20,010 nucleotides of DNA from an uncultured Collinsella sp. Its GTDB lineage: Bacteria > Actinomycetota > Coriobacteriia > Coriobacteriales > Coriobacteriaceae. The stretch is taken from contig CAAEOL010000020.1 in assembly GCA_900757595.1 (NCBI GenBank), forward strand, positions 1-20,010. The letters run 5' to 3'. The first letter of the stretch is position 1, and every line of letters begins with the position of its first letter. Of this stretch, positions 14,638-20,010 are shown in pieces. A program made the position numbers and the translations under genes. The notes beneath the pieces were generated by a model. The model did not search any database. It worked only from the letters and a program-made list of their open reading frames with translations, and had not been told where the DNA came from.

Positions 14638-16278
14638 ATGATCGAAATCACCCAAGTCAACGCGTCGCTCGATGAAGCCGGCGATGAAAATGCCTGCCTC
14701 ATTGTTGGCAAGCGAGTCGCCAAGCGCGTCCTACGTTGCAAGGACTCCGAGATCAAGTCCATCGAGCTCCACCGCAAGTCAATCGACGCTCGCAAAAAAC
14801 GAGACATCCATTTTATCCTGAGCTTTCGTGTTGAGCTGACTAGTCCCCACCTCGAGCGAGAAGCGGTCGACAGCGTCGCCGAGCGTGACCGCTCGCGCGT
14901 ACGCGCGATAGAGGACGATAAGCCTTCATTCCCCTCCCCCGTCTCCGACGCACCTCAAGAACGCCCTGTCGTTGTCGGGGCCGGATGCGCTGGCCTTTTC
15001 GCTGCGCTTACGCTCGCCGAAGCAGGTCTTAAGCCCTTACTCATCGAGCGCGGCGACCCGGCATTTCGCCGCTCGCAGGCAATCGACCTCTTTCTAAAGG
15101 AGCGCATCCTCGACCCCGAGAGCAATATTCAGTTTGGTCTGGGCGGCGCGGGGACCTTCTCGGACGGCAAGCTCAATACGGGAACAAAAAATCCCGCCCA
15201 TCGTCTTATCCTCGAAACCTTCGTCGAGGCGGGTGCGCCCCGCGATATTCTGTGGGATGCCAAGCCGCACATTGGTTCCGACATCCTTCCCAAGGTTGTC
15301 ACCGCTATATCCCAGCGCATCGAGCAGCTCGGAGGTGCCGTCCGTTATCGAACAAAACTCGTCGACATTCGCATCGACGCGTCTGGCGCCATCACCGGTA
15401 TTGATGTCCAATCGTCCCAAGACGCCGCTTACGAGCCAATCGAGACAAAGCACCTCATCCTCGCCTGCGGGCATTCTGCTCGCGATATTTTTGAGCTCCT
15501 TAAGGACCACGACGTGGCCCTCGCACAAAAGACCTTTGCCATGGGCGTTCGCATCGAGCATCCGCAACGCGACATCGACAGAGCCCAATATGGAGCCTCG
15601 GCGGGACATCCAGCGCTCGGGGCGGCCCCCTACAAACTTGTTGCCCATCTTCCCAACGGCCGCAGCGTGTTCTCGTTTTGCATGTGCCCCGGCGGACAGG
15701 TTGTTGCCGCCTCTTCCGAGCAGGGCCACCTGTGCGTCAACGGGGCCAGTCTCAATGCCCGCGACGGACGCAACGCAAATGCCGCCCTGCTCGTTAACGT
15801 CACGCCTGAGGACCTTCCCAACGATGACCCGCTCGCCGGCATCGAGCTCCAGCGTGCCTGCGAGGCGGCCGCCTATCGCCTGGGCGGTTCCAACTGGAAC
15901 GCACCGGCACAGCTCGTCGGAGATTTCCTCGCAGGACGCGCCAGCAAGGCGCCCGGAAAGGTAAAGCCCACCTATCCGCTCGGTGTGACCTGGACGGCAA
16001 TTGACGAAGCCCTGCCGCAGCATATCGTCGAGTCGCTCCGCTTGGGACTTCCCCTACTCGGAAAAAAGCTACGAGGCTACGACCGTCCCGATGCCGTTCT
16101 TACCGGCGTGGAGACTCGTTCGAGCTCACCGGTCACTGTCACTCGAGACCGAACGTGCCATGCCGTGTCGACCCCGGGTCTCTACCCTTGCGGTGAGGGA
16201 GCTGGATATGCCGGCGGCATCATGAGCGCGGCCACCGACGGCATTCGTTGTGCCGAAGCCCTGATCGCAGACCTCTAA
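14638..16278 (+). CDS. COG2509-type FAD-dependent dehydrogenase
   Basis: This predicted flavoprotein has no established substrate. The 546 residues comprise an N-terminal domain of about 100 residues (a basic, strand-rich region with DIHFILSFRVEL at 56-67), a linker, and a FAD-binding fold with VVGAGCAGLFAAL (112-124) and an acidic end of strand 2 (LLIERG). The segment GLGGAGTFSDGKLNTG (167-182) is the hallmark of this family, and the C-terminus has the typical CGEGAGYAGGIMSAATDG, which closes the FAD site. Length is as expected for the family. ATG 14638 has AAGGAG about 6 bases upstream. The neighbour upstream is also a flavoprotein, but the hairpin between suggests partly separate control. 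A bidirectional terminator follows. Confidence 0.93.
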   Translation: MIEITQVNASLDEAGDENACLIVGKRVAKRVLRCKDSEIKSIELHRKSIDARKKRDIHFILSFRVELTSPHLEREAVDSVAERDRSRVRAIEDDKPSFPSPVSDAPQERPVVVGAGCAGLFAALTLAEAGLKPLLIERGDPAFRRSQAIDLFLKERILDPESNIQFGLGGAGTFSDGKLNTGTKNPAHRLILETFVEAGAPRDILWDAKPHIGSDILPKVVTAISQRIEQLGGAVRYRTKLVDIRIDASGAITGIDVQSSQDAAYEPIETKHLILACGHSARDIFELLKDHDVALAQKTFAMGVRIEHPQRDIDRAQYGASAGHPALGAAPYKLVAHLPNGRSVFSFCMCPGGQVVAASSEQGHLCVNGASLNARDGRNANAALLVNVTPEDLPNDDPLAGIELQRACEAAAYRLGGSNWNAPAQLVGDFLAGRASKAPGKVKPTYPLGVTWTAIDEALPQHIVESLRLGLPLLGKKLRGYDRPDAVLTGVETRSSSPVTVTRDRTCHAVSTPGLYPCGEGAGYAGGIMSAATDGIRCAEALIADL

Positions 16279-16306
16279 CGCACGAATTCCAGCGCGCAAA
16301 AGACAT

Positions 16307-16338
16307 AGGCCCCGAGCTCCACAGGGAACTCGGGGCCT
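16307..16338. terminator. Bidirectional terminator between converging COG2509 flavoprotein gene and uvrB
   Basis: AGGCCCCGAG (16307-16316) and CTCGGGGCCT (16329-16338) form a perfect 10-bp GC-rich stem with a 12-base loop. GTTTGCTATTTCTT follows on the plus strand and ATGTCTTTTG on the minus strand, so it can stop transcription from both sides. It lies 5 bases past the uvrB stop codon and 28 past the flavoprotein stop codon. Confidence 0.9.
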
Positions 16339-16343
16339 GTTTG

Positions 16344-18584
16344 CTATTTCTTAAACCGTGCACCCTGGCGTTTTCTGCCCGATGCGAAAGTGGAACCCTT
16401 GCGGGCCTGCGAACGTAAGCGCTCGATCGTCTCGTCCTCAGACGCACCCTCGAGCATCGCCCGAATCTGGACGACGGCATCGCGCAGGCGCGCCGCCTCC
16501 TCAAAGTCCATGGCGGCAGAAGCGTTACGCATATCCTCTTCCATGGTTTCGACGATCCGCACAAGCTCGTCATGCGGCAGCTCTTCCAACTGTTCCGCAA
16601 GTGTCTGCTCGGGCGCCACCGTTTCCGGCACACCGCCCTCGCCCGACTCATCGGGCGTATAGAATGCGCCATGGCCAAGAGAGTCGCCCTTCGAGCGTCC
16701 CTTGGAGCCCACAGTTTTTTCGGCCTCGGCAATAAAACTTGAGATGTCGTTGATGGCCTTGCGCACTGTCTTGGGTACAATGCCATGTTCTTCGTTATAT
16801 GCCATCTGAATCTCGCGACGGCGCTGCGTCTCCTCGATGGCCTCTTTCATCGAATCGGTCACAACGTCTGCATACATGATGACTTCGCCATCGGCGTTAC
16901 GGGCCGCACGGCCAATCGTCTGAATCAGCGAACGGCGGTTGCGCAAGAAGCCTTCCTTATCGGCATCGAGAATTGCCACCAGTGAGACCTCGGGAAGATC
17001 CAAGCCCTCGCGAAGCAGGTTGATGCCAACGAGAACATCGATCTTGCCCTCGCGCAGCGTTCGCAAGATCTCGACACGGTCCATTGTCGCCGTATCAGAG
17101 TGCATGTAATTGACCTTAATGCCCGCGTCGAGCAGATGGTCGGTCAGGTCCTCGGCCATGCGCTTGGTCAGCGTGGTCACCAGCACGCGCTCCTTGCGGG
17201 CAACGCGCTCGCGAATCTCGTCCTCAAGATCGTCAATCTGGCCTCGGACCGGACGAACGTCGATCTTGGGATCGAGCAGACCGGTCGGACGAATAATCTG
17301 CTCAACGTCGTTCTGGCTAACCCGCAGCTCATAGTCGCCCGGCGTGGCCGAAACATAGATAAACTGGGGGATCCTTGCCTCAAACTCATCGAAACGAAGC
17401 GGGCGGTTATCGAGCGCCGAGGGCAGGCGAAAACCATGTTCCACCAGCGTCACCTTACGCGAGCGGTCACCTTCGTGCATGCCGCGAATCTGCGGCACCG
17501 TCACATGGCTCTCATCGATGATGCAGAGCATATCCTTGGGAAAGTAATCGATTAGGGTAAACGGCGGCTCACCCGGCTTGCGACCGTCCAGATGACGCGA
17601 GTAGTTCTCGATGCCGTTGCAAAAGCCCATCGTCTCGAGCATCTCAAGATCATAATCGGTGCGCTGCTGCAGACGTTGCGCCTCGAGCAACTTGTCGGTC
17701 GCCTTGAGCTCCGCCACGCGCTTCTCGCACTCTTCGCTGATCGATTTCAGAGCCGCCTTGACCTTCGGCTTCTCGGTCACGTAATGCGATGCCGGCCATA
17801 CGGGGATGGCCTCGTACTCACGAAGCATCTCACCGGTGACCTCATCGATCTCGGCAATCAGCTCGACCTCGTCGCCAAAGAACTCAAACCGCAACGGATG
17901 CTCGGCATAAGGCGGATACACGTCGACAACATCGCCGCGCACGCGGAACGTGCCGCGTGCCAGGTCATAGTCATTGCGATCATATTGAATGTCGATAAGT
18001 GCATGGATAAAGTCATCGCGCTCGAGCGGCACCTTCTTGTCGACGTTCGGAGCCAGGCCCGCATAGTCCTCAGGAGAGCCAATGCCATATATACACGAGA
18101 CCGATGCGACAACGATCACATCACGTCGAGAGAGCAGTGACGCGGTCGCCTGATGGCGCAGCATCTCGACCTCTTCGTTAATCGAGGAGTCTTTCTCGAT
18201 ATATGTATCGCTTTGCGGCACATACGCCTCGGGCTGATAGTAGTCGTAGTACGAGACGAAGTAAACCACAGCGTTATTGGGAAAGAACTCTTTGAGCTCG
18301 CTCGCAAGCTGAGCGGCGAGCGTTTTATTCGGAGCCATGACAAGGGTCGGCTTACCCAAGGCCTCAATGGTTTTGGCCATCGTAAAAGTCTTACCCGAAC
18401 CAGTCACACCCAGCAAAACCTGATAGCGGTCTCCGTCCCTCACGCCCCGCACAAGTGACTCAATGGCCTTAGGCTGGGAACCAGCGGGCTCGTATGGAGA
18501 CACGACCTTAAACGGCACATCAGCGCCCTCAACGCCAAAGCGCTTAAGTTCACCACCAACGCGTTCTACTTCAAATTCCGCCAT
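16344..18584 (-). CDS. uvrB: UvrABC system subunit B (excinuclease helicase)
   Basis: UvrB is the damage-verifying helicase-like ATPase that receives DNA from UvrA and recruits UvrC. The 746-residue protein has Walker A GVTGSGKT (59-66), the damage-probing beta-hairpin region YYDYYQPEAYVPQSDTYIEK (112-131), Walker B IIDESH (355-360), helicase motifs V and VI (LREGLDLPEVSLVAILDAD and QTIGRAARN), and a C-terminal UVR motif (LVRIVETMEEDMRNASAAMDF region) that contacts UvrC. It is longer than the usual 660-700 residues through a 20-residue N-terminal extension, a Gly/Ser/Pro-rich linker before the UVR motif, and a basic tail. ATG 18584 has TTAGGAGT 6 bases upstream, and the earlier in-frame ATG at 18605 would run through that site. 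It lies 51 bases after the lytic transglycosylase gene. TATACT in the gap may be a weak internal promoter. Confidence 0.98.
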   Translation of the reverse strand: MAEFEVERVGGELKRFGVEGADVPFKVVSPYEPAGSQPKAIESLVRGVRDGDRYQVLLGVTGSGKTFTMAKTIEALGKPTLVMAPNKTLAAQLASELKEFFPNNAVVYFVSYYDYYQPEAYVPQSDTYIEKDSSINEEVEMLRHQATASLLSRRDVIVVASVSCIYGIGSPEDYAGLAPNVDKKVPLERDDFIHALIDIQYDRNDYDLARGTFRVRGDVVDVYPPYAEHPLRFEFFGDEVELIAEIDEVTGEMLREYEAIPVWPASHYVTEKPKVKAALKSISEECEKRVAELKATDKLLEAQRLQQRTDYDLEMLETMGFCNGIENYSRHLDGRKPGEPPFTLIDYFPKDMLCIIDESHVTVPQIRGMHEGDRSRKVTLVEHGFRLPSALDNRPLRFDEFEARIPQFIYVSATPGDYELRVSQNDVEQIIRPTGLLDPKIDVRPVRGQIDDLEDEIRERVARKERVLVTTLTKRMAEDLTDHLLDAGIKVNYMHSDTATMDRVEILRTLREGKIDVLVGINLLREGLDLPEVSLVAILDADKEGFLRNRRSLIQTIGRAARNADGEVIMYADVVTDSMKEAIEETQRRREIQMAYNEEHGIVPKTVRKAINDISSFIAEAEKTVGSKGRSKGDSLGHGAFYTPDESGEGGVPETVAPEQTLAEQLEELPHDELVRIVETMEEDMRNASAAMDFEEAARLRDAVVQIRAMLEGASEDETIERLRSQARKGSTFASGRKRQGARFKK

Positions 18585-18635
18585 GGATACTCCTAACTCA
18601 TACATCTGCAGTATACGCAGGCGGTGGGCTTAGTC

Positions 18636-19217
18636 CTATACGAACCGATCGGGATAGAGAGTCTTATATCGAACCCAGGCATTATTGACGCGAATCAGAT
18701 AAGCCTGAGTTTCAGGGAAGGTAATCGCATTATGGAGTGACGTGTTCTGCTGCGCCCATCCGTCAACATTGCCCATACCGGCGTTATAGGCGGCGATGGC
18801 ACTATCCGTCGACCCGTTGAAATAGGTGAGAAGATACGAGAGGTATGCGCAGCCAAACTCGATATTCGTAGCCGGATCGTTAAGATTGTCGGCCGAATAC
18901 ACCTCTCCGTCGACAAGGCCCTTGGCGATCATATCCTGGGCAGTCTCGGGCATCAGCTGCATCAATCCCTGAGCACCCTGATTCGACTCGGCCTCGGGAT
19001 CCCAATTCGATTCCGACTTAATGACAGCGCACACCAGATACGGATCCAGATTATGCGAAATACTGGATTGCTTTACATACGCCTCGTAGTCAATCGGATA
19101 CAGTGGCTTAAAGAAAGCGGCAGGAGCACACGAGTAGACGAGCGAAATAAGGCCGAAGACGAACACAACGGCAAGTGGCGCCACGCGATACCACGTAAAG
19201 AAACGTGCCTTAGGCAT
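18636..19217 (-). CDS. Lytic transglycosylase, SLT domain, membrane-anchored
   Basis: This enzyme is expected to cut peptidoglycan glycan strands, forming 1,6-anhydro-muramic ends, outside the membrane. It has 193 residues, with a short basic start, one hydrophobic segment (about 12-32) that serves as anchor or signal, and a compact SLT domain. Seen are the catalytic Glu69 in VIKSESNWDPEA, the GAQGLMQLMPETA motif (81-93), FGCAYLSYLL (121-130) and the AYNAG motif (143-147). There are no LysM or other wall-binding domains. ATG 19217 lies inside the end of coaE; the stop codon of coaE is 2 bases past the ATG (8-bp overlap), and AGGAGG within coaE serves as ribosome site. This points to translational coupling. 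It could be involved in wall turnover or in opening the wall for other complexes; the sequence does not decide. Confidence 0.93.
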   Translation of the reverse strand: MPKARFFTWYRVAPLAVVFVFGLISLVYSCAPAAFFKPLYPIDYEAYVKQSSISHNLDPYLVCAVIKSESNWDPEAESNQGAQGLMQLMPETAQDMIAKGLVDGEVYSADNLNDPATNIEFGCAYLSYLLTYFNGSTDSAIAAYNAGMGNVDGWAQQNTSLHNAITFPETQAYLIRVNNAWVRYKTLYPDRFV

Positions 19218-19851
19218 CGGCCTCCTCCTTATCCGCAGTATCTATAAACCCGTGGCATGCAAGCCATGAGTCAAGCTGCTCAAAGAGCGAATTATCGCCA
19301 GCGGCATTATCAATCACCGTTGTAGCGAGATTGCAGAGCGCAGACTCTTCGGGCTGGCAAGCAGAACGAGCATCGAAATCGGATGGCTCCATGCCACGTT
19401 GAATAGCGCGCTCGCGACGAACTGACAAAGGGGCGCTAATGACCAGAATTTCATCAGCCAAGCCAAATGCATCCTCAAAACCAGTCGGAGCAGAAACCTC
19501 GACCACCGCAAAGGGATAACGGGGGGATGAAACCGTACAACAAACCGGATCGAGAATCCTAAGCGAAAGCTGTTCAATCAGAACGGGATGCACGATGCCA
19601 TTGAGCCGTGCGACCGAACCAGGAGAAGCGAAAGCTCGAGAAGCGAGGATGCTGCGGCGAATGCCGCCTACTTCATCCAAAATGTCCCAACCGAATTCAT
19701 CCGCAAGAGCGTTAACGATATCAGAGCCCGGCACATACAGCGATTTTGCAAGCTCATCCAGATCGATAAGCATAGCGCCACGAGATTCGAAATAGCGGCA
19801 GGCAGTCGACTTACCCGAAGCAATATTGCCCAAGACAAATACGGTAAACAT
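19210..19851 (-). CDS. coaE: Dephospho-CoA kinase
   Basis: CoaE phosphorylates the 3'-hydroxyl of dephospho-CoA, the last step of coenzyme A synthesis. The 213 residues are the usual length. Seen are the P-loop GNIASGKS (8-15), LIDLDELAKSLY (the RxDADxxAR-type region that binds substrate), LNGIVHPVLIEQL (family HP motif), and a VVEVSAPTGF segment in place of the usual V.VPLLFE.G. The lid region RRERAIQRGM holds the expected arginines. Divergence from the consensus at DADxxAR (here DLDELAK) is moderate, so it may be a fairly slow-matching member, but the overall order fits only CoaE. I chose ATG 19851 with GGGAGGG 5 bases upstream; TTG 19854 is adjacent. It heads the coaE-transglycosylase-uvrB cluster. 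Confidence 0.9.
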   Translation of the reverse strand: MFTVFVLGNIASGKSTACRYFESRGAMLIDLDELAKSLYVPGSDIVNALADEFGWDILDEVGGIRRSILASRAFASPGSVARLNGIVHPVLIEQLSLRILDPVCCTVSSPRYPFAVVEVSAPTGFEDAFGLADEILVISAPLSVRRERAIQRGMEPSDFDARSACQPEESALCNLATTVIDNAAGDNSLFEQLDSWLACHGFIDTADKEEADA

Positions 19852-19879
19852 CAAGCCCTCCCTAACGCCAATGCGAGTA

Positions 19880-19910
19880 ATTATCGCTCAAATACACTAG
19901 AAGGACTCAA
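19880..19910 (-). promoter_or_regulatory. Possible promoter of the coaE cluster
   Basis: On the minus strand TTGAGT (19905-19910) and GATAAT (19880-19885) are 19 bases apart. The boxes match fairly well but the spacing is long. A promoter must lie here because a strong terminator closes the upstream transcript at 19982-20009. Confidence 0.4.
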
Positions 19911-19981
19911 AATACAGCCAAACAGTAAGAGCGCATACGGGGGAGCTAGGTCTCAAAGCACAACGTGTATATAACGCAAAA

Positions 19982-20009
19982 AAGGGGGAGGGCGCGAGGC
20001 CTCCCCCTT
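19982..20009 (-). terminator. Strong intrinsic terminator of a minus-strand gene beyond the right edge
   Basis: AAGGGGGAGG (19982-19991) and CCTCCCCCTT (20000-20009) form a perfect 10-bp stem with an 8-base loop. On the minus strand it is followed by a run of Ts (TTTT then GCG, with two more Ts in the stem end). It therefore ends a transcript entering from the right and separates it from coaE. Confidence 0.85.
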
Positions 20010-20010
20010 C

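Noticed and set aside
19855..19981. Possible small RNA or tRNA in the gap upstream of coaE
   Set aside because: I could not fold a cloverleaf or another recognised RNA; the gap is explained by a terminator and a promoter.

Overview
The window looks like a chromosomal, mostly housekeeping segment from a GC-rich Gram-positive anaerobe. My best guess is an actinomycetote of the class Coriobacteriia, Collinsella-like. The evidence is strong G/C preference at third codon positions, canonical AGGAG-type ribosome binding sites, an actinobacterial-style MurJ N-terminus (NLPNMLYELVMGG) and an LTA-synthase-like membrane sulfatase. The taxon is an inference from these traits, not a database match. I see no mobile element, CRISPR array, tRNA, rRNA or prophage gene.

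Layout. (1) 1-2652, minus strand: an oligopeptide-type ABC transporter, with a Tat/lipoprotein solute-binding protein followed by a DppB/OppB-type permease that runs off the left edge. Two hairpins lie between them, and the promoter region carries two inverted repeats. (2) 2817-6950, minus strand: a tight ybaK-murJ-uvrC operon. (3) 7083-9962, minus strand: uvrA alone, divergent from (4) a plus-strand LTA-synthase-family gene at 10156-12309. (5) 12455-16278, plus strand: Mrp/ApbC ATPase, immediately followed by an HI0933/BaiN-type flavoprotein, then, behind a TATAAT box and terminator-like hairpin, a second (COG2509-type) flavoprotein. A strong bidirectional terminator closes this block. (6) 16344-19851, minus strand: coaE, then a lytic transglycosylase overlapping it by 8 bp, then uvrB. 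A terminator at the right edge belongs to a minus-strand gene outside the window.

How the genes relate. UvrA, UvrB and UvrC, the whole damage-recognition and incision machinery of nucleotide excision repair, are encoded within about 16 kb on the same strand but in three transcription units. Envelope genes are interleaved with them (MurJ flippase, LTA-synthase-like enzyme, lytic transglycosylase), as are cofactor or redox genes (CoaE, Mrp, two FAD proteins) and one translation-quality gene (YbaK). I did not find a convincing new multi-gene system. The points most worth checking are an altered cysteine cluster in UvrC, the nested inverted repeats at the transporter promoter, a possible LexA-type site upstream of uvrA, and the hairpin-containing leader of the COG2509 flavoprotein gene.
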